DNA from: an uncultured Sutterellaceae bacterium
GTDB lineage: Bacteria > Pseudomonadota > Gammaproteobacteria > Burkholderiales > Burkholderiaceae_F
Direction of reading: 5' to 3'
Length of the DNA stretch: 64,000 nucleotides
Assembly: GCA_902797695.1 (NCBI GenBank)
Contig: CADBTW010000065.1
Span: forward strand, 1 to 64,000
A program made the position numbers and the translations under genes. Numbering within the stretch: the stretch's first letter is position 1; the number at the start of each line of letters is the position of its first letter. Positions 9,688 to 18,202 of the stretch are shown one piece after another. Below the pieces are notes generated by a model. That model saw only the letters and a program-made list of their open reading frames with translations, was not told where the DNA came from and made no database searches.

Positions 9688-9718
9688 GAAAATTTTCAAT
9701 GTATGCTTATTCATGCTT
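9688..9718 (+). promoter_or_regulatory. AT-rich palindrome and direct repeat before the response regulator
   Basis: The 151-base gap between kinase and regulator contains a perfect palindrome GAAAATTTTC (9688-9697) followed by two copies of an ATGCTT direct repeat (9703-9708 and 9713-9718). It is the only AT-rich island in this part of the window. It could be a separate promoter or operator for the regulator, but no clear -35/-10 pair was found. Confidence 0.25.
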
Positions 9719-9789
9719 CAGTTTTTGCCGGAAGCGGGCGCGGCGCGGATGCCGCCCTTCCTCCGGCCGGCATTCCCACATAAGGTTGG

Positions 9790-10476
9790 ATGAACATGAC
9801 GGTTTTTTCAAACCCTGCAGCGCAGGACACCAAGGGAACGGTCTACGTCGTTGACGACGATGACGCCATCCGCGATTCGCTCCGGTGGCTTCTTGAAGCG
9901 AATGACTACAAGGTCGAGCTCTATGACAGCGGCGAATCCTTCATCGCGAAGTACGACCCGAACGCGATCGCCGTTCTCGTGCTGGACGTTCGGATGCCGG
10001 GCATGAGCGGGCTCGAAGTGCAGGAGCATCTCCTCGCCCGGAAGGCCGACCTTCCGATCATCTTCATCACCGGCCACGGAGATGTGCCGATGGCGGTCCG
10101 CGCGCTGAAGAAAGGCGCGGTCGACTTCATCGAGAAGCCCTTCCAGCAGGCCGCGCTGAAGGCCCAGGTCGAGCACATGCTCACCGAGGCCCGCGAGCGG
10201 CGCATGAAGAACGAGCGGCAGAGCCTCAACGAGGCGCTGCTCGCCAAGCTCACGCCGCGCGAGCAGCAGGTGCTTGAGCGGATCGTGGCGGGGCGTCTCA
10301 ACAAGCAGATCGCGGATGACCTCGGGATCTCCATCAAGACGGTGGAGGCGCACCGCGCGAGCATCATGGACAAGACGAATTCCGGCACGGTCGCAGACCT
10401 GATGAGAGTGGTCCTCGACACGTCGCAACCCGCAAAATTCCTGGAAGGCAACTCTTCCGGAAGCGACGGGCGCTAG
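9790..10476 (+). CDS. Response regulator, FixJ/DctR type (LuxR-family output)
   Basis: Cytosolic transcriptional regulator of 228 aa. The receiver domain (about residues 17-130) has the acidic cluster V-VDDDDA, phosphoacceptor Asp66 in LVLDVRMPG, the switch Thr in FITGHGD and Lys in FIEKPF. The GHGD/VPMAVRA pattern is characteristic of FixJ-type receivers. A GerE/LuxR helix-turn-helix fills the C-terminus (LTPREQQVLERI, NKQIADDLGISIKTVEAHRA). Two adjacent in-frame ATGs exist at 9790 and 9796; AAGG precedes both. It is almost certainly the partner of the upstream kinase. Target genes are unknown. Confidence 0.9.
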   Translation: MNMTVFSNPAAQDTKGTVYVVDDDDAIRDSLRWLLEANDYKVELYDSGESFIAKYDPNAIAVLVLDVRMPGMSGLEVQEHLLARKADLPIIFITGHGDVPMAVRALKKGAVDFIEKPFQQAALKAQVEHMLTEARERRMKNERQSLNEALLAKLTPREQQVLERIVAGRLNKQIADDLGISIKTVEAHRASIMDKTNSGTVADLMRVVLDTSQPAKFLEGNSSGSDGR

Positions 10477-10501
10477 TCGTCCGGGGCTTCCCTCCGAAGG
10501 C

Positions 10502-10536
10502 AAGGGGCGCCCTGAAGCGGGCGCCCTTTTCTTTTC
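10502..10536 (+). terminator. Intrinsic terminator of the two-component operon
   Basis: GGGCGCCC at 10505-10512 pairs with GGGCGCCC at 10519-10526 across a six-base loop. TTTTCTTTT follows. It lies 29 bases behind the regulator stop. Confidence 0.82.
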
Positions 10537-10610
10537 CCGGGCCGCGACGGAACAGCACCCCCTGAAGAACATCCATCCCCCACCATCCCCACCAAAAAAG
10601 AGAGAACCAT

Positions 10611-11477
10611 ATGACTGCTAGGCTGATTGACGGCAAGGCGCTCGCCGCAAGGATCCGCGCCGAGATGAAGGCGAAGGCCTCGGAACTTCTCGCCCGCACC
10701 GGGCGCGCGCCGGGACTTGCCGTGATCCTGGTCGGGGAGAACCCCGCGAGCCAGGTCTATGTCCGGAACAAGATCCGTGCCTGCCATGAGGTCGGCATCC
10801 GCTCGATCGAGAAATACCTTCCCGCGACGACCTCCGAGGCCGAGCTGCTCGATCTCATCAAGAGCCTCAACGAGAACCCCGGGGTCGACGGCATCCTTGT
10901 GCAGCTCCCGCTCCCCGGCCATATATCGAACATCAAGGTGATCGACGCGATCAGCCCCGAGAAGGACGTTGACGGCTTCCACGTCGAGAGCGCCGGACGG
11001 CTCCTCGTCGGGCGGGAGGGATTCCGTCCCTGCACGCCCTTCGGAATCTGTGCGATGCTCGACTCGATCGGCTTCGACTGCACCGGGAAGCGGGCCGTGG
11101 TGATCGGCCGGAGCAACATCGTCGGAAAGCCGATGAGCATCATGCTGCTCGAACGGAACGCTACCGTGACGATCGCCCACAGCAGGACGAAGGACCTACC
11201 GGCGCTCTGCCGCGAGGCCGATCTTCTGGTCGCCGCGGTCGGACGCGCGAAGATGGTCGACGCTTCCTACGTGAAGCCCGGCGCGGTCGTGATCGACGTC
11301 GGCATGGACCGGGACGAGAACGGGAAGCTCTGCGGGGACGTCGACACCGCCTCGGTGATGGAGAAGGCCTCCTGGGTCACCCCGGTCCCGGGCGGCGTTG
11401 GGCCGATGACAATCGCCATGCTGATCCAGAACACGGTCGGCGCGGCCTTGAGGCGCGAAGGCAAGCCGCTAAACTAA
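10611..11477 (+). CDS. folD: Methylenetetrahydrofolate dehydrogenase / methenyl-THF cyclohydrolase
   Basis: Bifunctional cytosolic FolD of 288 aa. It oxidises 5,10-methylene-THF with NADP+ and hydrolyses methenyl-THF to 10-formyl-THF. Visible motifs are Y-V-RNKIRAC with the catalytic Lys in the first domain, [11 protein letters not shown], the dinucleotide-binding segment [12 protein letters not shown] and the C-terminal [10 protein letters not shown] signature. The start ATG follows a purine-rich AGAGAGAA. It is flanked by the terminator of the two-component operon upstream and by a hairpin downstream, so it is probably its own unit. Confidence 0.97.
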   Translation: MTARLIDGKALAARIRAEMKAKASELLARTGRAPGLAVILVGENPASQVYVRNKIRACHEVGIRSIEKYLPATTSEAELLDLIKSLNENPGVDGILVQLPLPGHISNIKVIDAISPEKDVDGFHVESAGRLLVGREGFRPCTPFGICAMLDSIGFDCTGKRAVVIGRSNIVGKPMSIMLLERNATVTIAHSRTKDLPALCREADLLVAAVGRAKMVDASYVKPGAVVIDVGMDRDENGKLCGDVDTASVMEKASWVTPVPGGVGPMTIAMLIQNTVGAALRREGKPLN

Positions 11478-11524
11478 CGGGCAACGCGGCCCGCATCTGC
11501 GGCCAGCGCGTCTTTTCATTCAAG

Positions 11525-11566
11525 GAAAGGCTTCCGCGGGCAATCCACCCGTTCCGGAAGCCTTTC
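11525..11566 (+). terminator. Terminator-like hairpin after folD
   Basis: GAAAGGCTTCCG (11525-11536) pairs perfectly with CGGAAGCCTTTC (11555-11566) around an 18-base loop. There is no real U-run after the stem on the plus strand, only the TTTC within the arm, so termination strength is uncertain. It lies 23 bases before the prlC start. Confidence 0.45.
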
Positions 11567-11589
11567 TGCCATCGGCGGGACAAAAAGCA

Positions 11590-13629
11590 ATGCAAGAAAA
11601 TCCTCTTCTCAACCTTGACGGCCTGATCCAGTACGAAGGCATTCGCCCCGAGCACATCGCCCCGGCGATCCGGCAGCTGATCCGCGAAGCGCGCGACGTG
11701 CTCTCAAGGATCACCGCGCCCGAAGTCCCGGCTGACTTCGACCAGGTCTCGGAACCCCTCACCACGGCGACCCTCAGGCTTTCCAGGGCCTGGGGCGCGG
11801 CGAGCCACCTGATGAGCGTGAATGACAGCGAGGCCCTGCGGGCAGCCTTCAACGAGATGCTCCCGGAGGTGACGAGCTTCTGGGTGGAGCTCTCGCAGAA
11901 CGAAAAGCTCTTCGAAAAATACAAGGCGATGAGGTCGCGCCCCGACTTCGGGACGTGGCCTGAGGCAAGGCGCAGGATCGTGGACCTTGAAATCCGCGAC
12001 TTCAGGCTCTCCGGCGCCGAGCTTCCCGAAGAGAAGCGGCTCGAGGTGAAGAAGCTTTCCGAGCGGCTTTCCGCCCTCTCGCAGAAGTTCAGCGAGAATC
12101 TCCTCGACGCGACGAACGCCTGGGAACTCGTGCTTCCGGACGCTTCGCGTCTCTCCGGGATCCCTAAGGACACGCTTTCCCTCTACGAGCAGTCCGCGAA
12201 GGCCTCCGGGAAAGAGGGCTACCGCATTACGCTGCAGTTCCCCTCCTACATTCCTCTCCTTCAGTACGCCGACGACCGGGCGCTGCGCGAGCAGGCCTAC
12301 CGGGCCTTCACGACCCGGGCGTCCGACCTCGGGCCCGCGAAGCTCGACAACACGCCGGTGATCCGCGAGACACTCGTCCTGAGGAAGAAGCTCGCCTCGC
12401 TCCTCGGCTTCCGGAACTACGCCGAGTATTCGCTCGCGACGAAGATGGCGGATTCCCCTGAGGAAGTCGTGCGGTTCCTGCGGGACCTCAACCGGAAGAG
12501 CCGTCCGTACGCGTTGCGGGACATCGAGGAGCTGAGGAAGTTCGCGAAGGAAGAGCTCGGGCTCGGGGAGCTCATGCCCTGGGATATCAGCTACGCCTCG
12601 GAAAAGCTCCGCGAAGCCCGTTACGCGTTCTCTGACGAAGAGGTGAAGCACTACTTCACGCAGGACGCCGTCTTCCAGGGACTCTTCCGTCTCGTCGAGA
12701 AGCTCTACGGAATCCGAATCCGCGAAGACCACGCGAGCGTCTGGGATCCGGACGTCCGCTTCTTCCGGATCGAAACCCCGGAGGGAAAGCTCATCGCGCA
12801 GTTCTACTTCGACCTCTACGCACGGCCCTCAAAGCGGGGCGGAGCGTGGATGGACGGAGACCGCACCCGGCGCCTTTACGCCGGGAAGCTCGACACCCCG
12901 GTCTCCTATCAGGTCTGCAATTTCACGAAGCCCGCGCCGGGGCGCCCCGCCACAATGACGCATGACGAGGTCCAGACGCTCTTCCACGAGTTCGGCCACG
13001 GCCTCCACCACCTCCTCAGCGAAGTGGACGAGGCGGAGGTCTCGGGAATTTCCGGCGTCGAGTGGGACGCGGTCGAAATGCCCTCGCAGTTCATGGAGAA
13101 CTTCTGCTGGAACTGGCAGGTCGTCGAGTCAATCTCAAGGCACGACGTGACCGGGGAGCCCCTTCCGCGAAGCCTCTTTGACAAGATGGTAGCCGCGAAG
13201 AACTTCGAGTCCGGGATGGCGATGGTGCGGCAGCTCGAGTTCGCGCTCTTCGACATGCTCCTGCACATGGACTTCGACCCTGAGAGCGGCAGCGTCCTCG
13301 GTCTCCTCGGGAAAGTCCGGGAGGAAGTCAGCGTGATTCCCGTGATCCCGGAAAACCGCTTCCCGATGAGCTTCTCCCACATCTTCGCGGGCGGATACGC
13401 CGCCGGCTACTACAGCTACAAGTGGGCGGAAGTGCTTTCCGCCGACGCGTTCTCGCTGTTCGAGGAGCACGGTGTCGTGAGCCCCGAGATCGGCGGGAAA
13501 TGGCTGAGGGAGGTTCTCTCGCGTGGCGGTTCGCGCCCGGCAATGCAGAGCTTCGTCGCCTTCCGGGGACGCAGGCCGACGGTTGACGCCCTGCTCCGGT
13601 ACTCCGGCATGGAGCCCACGGCAAAATGA
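11590..13629 (+). CDS. prlC: Oligopeptidase A (M3 metallopeptidase)
   Basis: Cytosolic zinc oligopeptidase of the thimet family that degrades peptides, including cleaved signal peptides, 679 aa as expected (E. coli 680). The zinc motif HEFGH lies in LFHEFGHGLHHLL, with the downstream Glu in SGVEWDAVEMPSQ. The C-terminal FSHIFAGGYAAGYYSYKW is the usual family ending region. The stop codon overlaps the start of xthA in an ATGA arrangement, so the two genes are translationally coupled. Confidence 0.96.
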   Translation: MQENPLLNLDGLIQYEGIRPEHIAPAIRQLIREARDVLSRITAPEVPADFDQVSEPLTTATLRLSRAWGAASHLMSVNDSEALRAAFNEMLPEVTSFWVELSQNEKLFEKYKAMRSRPDFGTWPEARRRIVDLEIRDFRLSGAELPEEKRLEVKKLSERLSALSQKFSENLLDATNAWELVLPDASRLSGIPKDTLSLYEQSAKASGKEGYRITLQFPSYIPLLQYADDRALREQAYRAFTTRASDLGPAKLDNTPVIRETLVLRKKLASLLGFRNYAEYSLATKMADSPEEVVRFLRDLNRKSRPYALRDIEELRKFAKEELGLGELMPWDISYASEKLREARYAFSDEEVKHYFTQDAVFQGLFRLVEKLYGIRIREDHASVWDPDVRFFRIETPEGKLIAQFYFDLYARPSKRGGAWMDGDRTRRLYAGKLDTPVSYQVCNFTKPAPGRPATMTHDEVQTLFHEFGHGLHHLLSEVDEAEVSGISGVEWDAVEMPSQFMENFCWNWQVVESISRHDVTGEPLPRSLFDKMVAAKNFESGMAMVRQLEFALFDMLLHMDFDPESGSVLGLLGKVREEVSVIPVIPENRFPMSFSHIFAGGYAAGYYSYKWAEVLSADAFSLFEEHGVVSPEIGGKWLREVLSRGGSRPAMQSFVAFRGRRPTVDALLRYSGMEPTAK

Positions 13630-14417
13630 AAGTCGCGACCTGGAACGTCAATTCCCTCCGGATCCGCCTTCCCCACCTGCTCGAATTCCTGAGGGAGGAA
13701 GGCTGCGCGGTGGTCGGCGTGCAGGAGACGAAGCTCCCCGACGACCGCTTCCCCGCCGACGAGATCCGCGCCGCGGGCTACGAGCCCCTCTTCTCGGGCC
13801 AGAAGACCTACAACGGCGTCGCGATTCTCGTGAAGAAGGGCGAAGCGGAGGCCTCGGACCCGCAGTACGGGATCCCTGCCTATCCGGATCCCCAGAAGAG
13901 GCTTCTCGCCGCTACCATAACGCCCGCGTCCGGCGCCCCCTTCCGGTTCGCCTGCGCGTACTTTCCGAACGGCACGGCGCCTGGTACCGCGAAGTACCTC
14001 TACAAGCTCGAGTGGATCCACGCCCTCTTCTCTTCGCTTTCCGACTCCCTCAGGAAGCACCCTAGGCTCATCCTCGCCGGCGACATGAACATCGCCCCCG
14101 AGGACTCCGACATCTGGGACCCCAAGGGCTGGAAGGGCCACATCCTCGTTTCCGACGCCGAGCGGGACGCCTTCCGCTCGCTCCTCGCGCTCGGACTTCG
14201 GGACACCTTCAGGCTGAAGCCCGGGGAACCGGAGCTCTGGACGTGGTGGGACTACAGGAGCTCGGGCTTCCTCAAGAACCAGGGGGCGAGGATCGATCAC
14301 ATCCTCGCGTCCGAGCCGCTCGCGAAGGACTGCGGCGAAGTCCGCATCCTCACGCGCTACCGGGCGCTCGAACAGCCCTCGGACCACGCGCCGGTCGTCC
14401 TCACGCTGAAGGACTAG
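13626..14417 (+). CDS. xthA: Exodeoxyribonuclease III / AP endonuclease
   Basis: Base-excision repair enzyme of the Xth family, 263 aa. N-terminal KVATWNVNSLR, the metal-binding Glu in VGVQETKL, AGDMNIAP with the catalytic Asp and Asn, RIDHILAS and the terminal SDHAPVV with catalytic Asp-His are all present. The ATG overlaps the prlC stop (ATGA). Its last 17 bases overlap the 3' end of the convergent RlmN-like gene. ExoIII and ExoA subtypes are not separated here. Confidence 0.95.
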   Translation: MKVATWNVNSLRIRLPHLLEFLREEGCAVVGVQETKLPDDRFPADEIRAAGYEPLFSGQKTYNGVAILVKKGEAEASDPQYGIPAYPDPQKRLLAATITPASGAPFRFACAYFPNGTAPGTAKYLYKLEWIHALFSSLSDSLRKHPRLILAGDMNIAPEDSDIWDPKGWKGHILVSDAERDAFRSLLALGLRDTFRLKPGEPELWTWWDYRSSGFLKNQGARIDHILASEPLAKDCGEVRILTRYRALEQPSDHAPVVLTLKD

Positions 14418-15447
14418 CCGGGAGGGCATCAGCCCTCGCCCTCAGCTGCCCGCAGCCGCCCTCCACGTCCTGGGCGGCCGACAGGCGGATCTTCGCGACG
14501 ATCCCGGCCGCGCGCACGCGTTCGAGTATCGCGAGGCACTCCGGCTTCGCGGGCCTGCGGAAGGGCGACCCCTCGACCTCGTTCACGGGAATGAAGTTCA
14601 CCATCGCGAACCGTCCCCGCAGGAGTTCGATCAGGCGCCCAATCTCCTCCTCCCCGTCGTTTATGCCGCGGATCAGGACCCACTCGTACTGGATCGGGTA
14701 CCGGACGGCGCGCGAATAACGCTCCGCGAGGCTGACCATTTCCGCCACCTGCAGGTTTCCGGGATGTGCGATGAGAGCGCGCCTTCCCTCGTCCGTCGCC
14801 GAGTGGAGCGACAGGGCGAGGGCCGGGCGGACGGCTCCCTCGGGAAGCGCGAGAAGCGCGTCGAAGAGCCGCCTGTCCCCGATCGAGGAGAGCATGAGGC
14901 TCTTGTGGCCGAAATCCCCGTAGGTCCCGAGGAACTGGACGGCCTCGAGAACAGCCCTGAGGTTGTGGGACGGTTCCCCCATTCCCATGAAGTCCACCTT
15001 GCGGATACCAGGGTTCACTTCGCGGGCGGCGGCGACCTGGGCCGCGATTTCCGCGCTCCCGAGCTGCCTCATCAGACCGAAGCGCCCCGTCATGCAGAAC
15101 CGGCAGCCGACCGCGCACCCCGCCTGCGTCGAGACGCACACGGCGTCCTTCGGAAGAACCACGGTTTCGACAGTCTGCCCGTCCCTGAGCCTCATGAGGA
15201 GCTTCACCGAGGAACCGTCCCGGGCACTCGTCCGTAGAACGGGTACCGCGAGGCTACGGAGAAAGCCATGCAGTGCCGGAAGCTCCCGCCTCACGGTTTC
15301 AGGAAGGGAAAGCGTTCCCTCGTCAGGCCAGGCGGCGCGGCCTAGCCACGCGCGGTAGACGCGCCTCAGGTGCGGCGCCTTTGCGCGGCAGCACTCAAGC
15401 CGCCGCGTCAGGTCCTGGATCTGCGGAAGGGCAGGAATCGCGTCCAT
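14401..15447 (-). CDS. Radical SAM RNA methyltransferase, RlmN/Cfr family paralogue
   Basis: Protein of 348 aa in the RlmN/Cfr family, which methylates an adenine of 23S rRNA or tRNA through two SAM molecules. The radical SAM cluster motif is CAVGCRFC, preceded by VSTQAG. MGMGEP, LSLHSATD and the C-terminal QDVEGGCGQL, whose Cys matches the methyl-carrying cysteine of RlmN, are conserved. The N-terminal region is divergent from canonical RlmN, so it may be the second, less characterised RlmN-like protein seen in some proteobacteria. The substrate is unknown. It lies 82 bases downstream of glnG on the same strand, with a possible -10 TAGAAT at 15484-15489, and may be transcribed separately. 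Confidence 0.8.
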   Translation of the reverse strand: MDAIPALPQIQDLTRRLECCRAKAPHLRRVYRAWLGRAAWPDEGTLSLPETVRRELPALHGFLRSLAVPVLRTSARDGSSVKLLMRLRDGQTVETVVLPKDAVCVSTQAGCAVGCRFCMTGRFGLMRQLGSAEIAAQVAAAREVNPGIRKVDFMGMGEPSHNLRAVLEAVQFLGTYGDFGHKSLMLSSIGDRRLFDALLALPEGAVRPALALSLHSATDEGRRALIAHPGNLQVAEMVSLAERYSRAVRYPIQYEWVLIRGINDGEEEIGRLIELLRGRFAMVNFIPVNEVEGSPFRRPAKPECLAILERVRAAGIVAKIRLSAAQDVEGGCGQLRARADALPASPSA

Positions 15448-15529
15448 GGAAAAGAAGCGGGAAGGAAAAAGGATGGGATGGCAATTCTAGAGGAAAGAGG
15501 CCGGTCCGCCCGCCGCGAGCCCTGAGCGC

Positions 15530-16969
15530 TCATTCCTCCAGCTTCAGCTCCTTCACCTTCCGCGTGATCGTGTTCCGTCCGAGGCCAAGCTTGAGGGCCG
15601 CCTCGGCGCGCCTTCCTCCCGTCTCGCTCAGCGCCTCATCGATCACCGTGCGCTCGAACTCGTCCCGCAGGGAATCCATGACAGAGGAAGCGCCGGACGC
15701 CATCCGGCGACGCACTTCTTCCCGAAGGGCAGCGGCCCACCCTCCCCGCACGGCGGCAGGGGAGCCTTCAGGCGAAGCTTCCCCCGCCTGCTCCTCGCGA
15801 ACTTCCTCCGGGAGATCCTCGAGCCTCACGGACTGCGAGGGGGCCATAACAGTGATCCAGCGGCACAGGTTCTCGAGCTGCCGGACGTTCCCCGGGAAGG
15901 GAAAGCGGCAGAGGGCGTCGAGCGCCTCAGGCTCGAGCCTCTTCACTTCAACGCCGAGCTCCTTCGCCGTCCGCGAGAGAAAGGACGAGGCAAGGAGCGG
16001 AATGTCCTCCCGCCGCGCCTTCAGGGAGGGAAGCCGGATCCTGATCACGTTGAGGCGATGGAAGAGATCCTCGCGGAACTTCCCCTCGGCCACGCGCTTC
16101 TCGAGGTTCTGGTTCGTCGCGGCGATGATCCGGACGTCGGCATGCAGCGGCTGGTGCCCTCCCACACGGTAGAAATTCCCGTCGGAAAGGACCCTGAGAA
16201 GCCTCGTCTGCATTTCCATCGGCATGTCGCCGATTTCGTCGAGGAAGAGCGTCCCCCCGTCCGCCTGTTCAAAGCGCCCCTCGCGCGTGGCGAGGGCGCC
16301 GGTGAAAGCCCCCTTCTCGTGCCCGAAGAGCTCGGACTCCATCAGCTCGCGGGGAATCGCCGCCATGTTGAGGGCGATGAACGGGGCCTTGCTCCTGGGG
16401 CTGCTCCGGTGGAGCGCCCGGGCGACCATTTCCTTTCCGGACCCGGACTGGCCGGTGATGAGGACCGTCATGCTGGAGTGGGAAAGGCGCCCGATCGCGC
16501 GGAAGACTTCCTGCATGGCGGGAGCCTTCCCGATCAGCCCGACGTCCTGGCCGGCCGCTTCAAGAGCGGGTTCCTGCCTCCCCGTGCGCTCGGTCTCCGC
16601 CTCGGCCTCGCTGTCCGCCATCGCCCGCTCGACCAGCTGCACCGCCTTGTTGATGTCAAACGGCTTCGGAAGGTATTCGAACGCACCCTGCTGGAAGGCG
16701 GAAACCGCGCTGTCGAGGTCCGAGTACGCCGTCGTGATGATGACAGGGAGCTTCGGCTCGCGCTCCTTGATGCGGGAGAGAAGCTTGATGCCGTCAATTC
16801 CCGGCATGCGGATGTCGGAAACGAGCACGCCGGGGCGCCCGGTGGCGAGGGCGTCGAGCGCCGCCATTCCGCTCGGAAAAGTGCGGCAGGCGTATCCGGC
16901 CCGGGAAAGCGCCTTCTCAAGCACCCAGCGGATCGAGCGGTCGTCATCCACAATCCAAACTTCCTGCAT
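15530..16969 (-). CDS. glnG: Nitrogen regulation response regulator NtrC
   Basis: Sigma-54-dependent activator of nitrogen assimilation genes, 479 aa. The receiver has phosphoacceptor Asp52 in LVSDIRMPG. The AAA+ domain shows Walker A TGQSGSGKE, the sigma-54-contacting GAFTGA loop and Walker B GTLFLDEIGD. The Fis-type helix-turn-helix is at the C-terminus (LGRNTITRKVKEL). It starts 11 bases after glnL and is the third gene of glnA-glnL-glnG. Phosphorylated NtrC is expected to bind the sites upstream of glnA. Confidence 0.96.
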   Translation of the reverse strand: MQEVWIVDDDRSIRWVLEKALSRAGYACRTFPSGMAALDALATGRPGVLVSDIRMPGIDGIKLLSRIKEREPKLPVIITTAYSDLDSAVSAFQQGAFEYLPKPFDINKAVQLVERAMADSEAEAETERTGRQEPALEAAGQDVGLIGKAPAMQEVFRAIGRLSHSSMTVLITGQSGSGKEMVARALHRSSPRSKAPFIALNMAAIPRELMESELFGHEKGAFTGALATREGRFEQADGGTLFLDEIGDMPMEMQTRLLRVLSDGNFYRVGGHQPLHADVRIIAATNQNLEKRVAEGKFREDLFHRLNVIRIRLPSLKARREDIPLLASSFLSRTAKELGVEVKRLEPEALDALCRFPFPGNVRQLENLCRWITVMAPSQSVRLEDLPEEVREEQAGEASPEGSPAAVRGGWAAALREEVRRRMASGASSVMDSLRDEFERTVIDEALSETGGRRAEAALKLGLGRNTITRKVKELKLEE

Positions 16970-16980
16970 TGCCTTGCTCC

Positions 16981-18099
16981 TTATTTTTCCTCGCGTCCCG
17001 CGCCGGAGTCGAGCGGGAAGAGAATGGAAAAGTCGGTGTTCCCCGGGCGGCTTTCGACCGAAATCGTCCCGCCCTGCTGCCGGATGAAGTTCTGGGCGAG
17101 GGAAAGCCCAAGCCCGCTTCCGTTCGGCTTCCCCGTGACGAGCGGATAGAAGATCCGCTCCCGGATCTCAGGCGGTATCCCCGGTCCGTTGTCCGCGACG
17201 TGGACGAGAAGGGCGAGCCGGCACCTCCTCAGACCGATCTGGACCTGCCGCGCGACGCGGGTGGTGATCCGGATTTCAGCGGTTCCCTCCGCGATCTTCG
17301 GGCCGAGGGCCTCCGCGGCGTTCTTTCCGATGTTGAGGAATACCTGAAGGAGCTGCTCCCGGTCGCCGCGGAGGCTCGGGGCGGAGACATCGTAGTCGCG
17401 CACGAGCGAGAGGCCGGAAGGGAATTCCGCCGTGAGAAGGGAAGCGACCCGCTCGAGGATCTCGTGAATGTTCACCTCCTGGATCTTCCTTTTCGAGCGG
17501 TATGGGGCAAGGAGCCGGTCGACGAGATTCTGGAGCCGGTCCGCCTCGCTGATGATCACCTCCGTGTACTCGCGAAGCCCCGGGTCCTCGAGCTCGGGCT
17601 CAAGGAGCTGCGCCGCGCCCCGGATGCCGCCAAGCGGGTTCTTTATCTCGTGCGCGAGGTTCCGGAGCACCTGACGGCTCGTTTCGGAAAGCCCGACCTG
17701 CCGCGCCTCGCTCTCCGCCGCGAGTTCGGAACTGAGGTCGGACACTTCCAGGATGAGGCCGGGGCTTCCGGAAACGCAGGTTGCAGAGAGCCTCACCTCG
17801 CGCCGGGCCCCGGGATCCACCGGACTCACGAGGTGGGTGCGGATCGTGAGGGGCGGGCGCGCCCCGGGATCACCCTCATGCCCCGCGAGGAGCTTCCCGA
17901 GCCATTCTTCGGCATCCGGGAACAGGATCCGGAAATGCAGCCCCAGGAGCTTCTGCCGGGAAGCGCCGGACAGTGCCTCGAGCGACGCGTTCGCCCAAAC
18001 AATCCTGCCGCCTGCGTCTGTCGCCCCGATCCCCGTCGACAGGGCCTCCAGCAGCGTCTCCAGCCTCGGGACCACCGCTTCCTCTCCGACCGCCTGCAT
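16981..18099 (-). CDS. glnL: Nitrogen regulation sensor kinase NtrB
   Basis: Soluble histidine kinase/phosphatase controlled by the PII protein, 372 aa. An N-terminal PAS domain (about residues 15-130) is followed by HisKA with LAHEIKNPLGGIRGAA, where the His is the phosphorylation site. HATPase motifs NIGKNAAEAL, VADNGPGIP and GSGLGLSLAQ follow. There is no transmembrane segment, as expected. It is separated from glnA by 103 bases containing a strong terminator, so glnLG are expected to be expressed at lower levels by read-through or a weak internal promoter, as known in enterics. Confidence 0.95.
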   Translation of the reverse strand: MQAVGEEAVVPRLETLLEALSTGIGATDAGGRIVWANASLEALSGASRQKLLGLHFRILFPDAEEWLGKLLAGHEGDPGARPPLTIRTHLVSPVDPGARREVRLSATCVSGSPGLILEVSDLSSELAAESEARQVGLSETSRQVLRNLAHEIKNPLGGIRGAAQLLEPELEDPGLREYTEVIISEADRLQNLVDRLLAPYRSKRKIQEVNIHEILERVASLLTAEFPSGLSLVRDYDVSAPSLRGDREQLLQVFLNIGKNAAEALGPKIAEGTAEIRITTRVARQVQIGLRRCRLALLVHVADNGPGIPPEIRERIFYPLVTGKPNGSGLGLSLAQNFIRQQGGTISVESRPGNTDFSILFPLDSGAGREEK

Positions 18100-18133
18100 G
18101 GCGAGCTCCTTCTCCTACCCCATGGAAATGGTG

Positions 18134-18158
18134 AAAAAAAGGGGGGCTTCCGCCCCCC
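18134..18158 (-). terminator. Intrinsic terminator between glnA and glnL
   Basis: On the minus strand GGGGGGC, GGAA loop, GCCCCCC and seven to eight T residues form a textbook terminator about 45 bases behind the glnA stop. It should cut most glnA transcripts before glnL. Confidence 0.87.
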
Positions 18159-18202
18159 CATGGTGCCTTGGTCAGGGCTATGGTTCCCTGCCTGGAGCCG
18201 CC

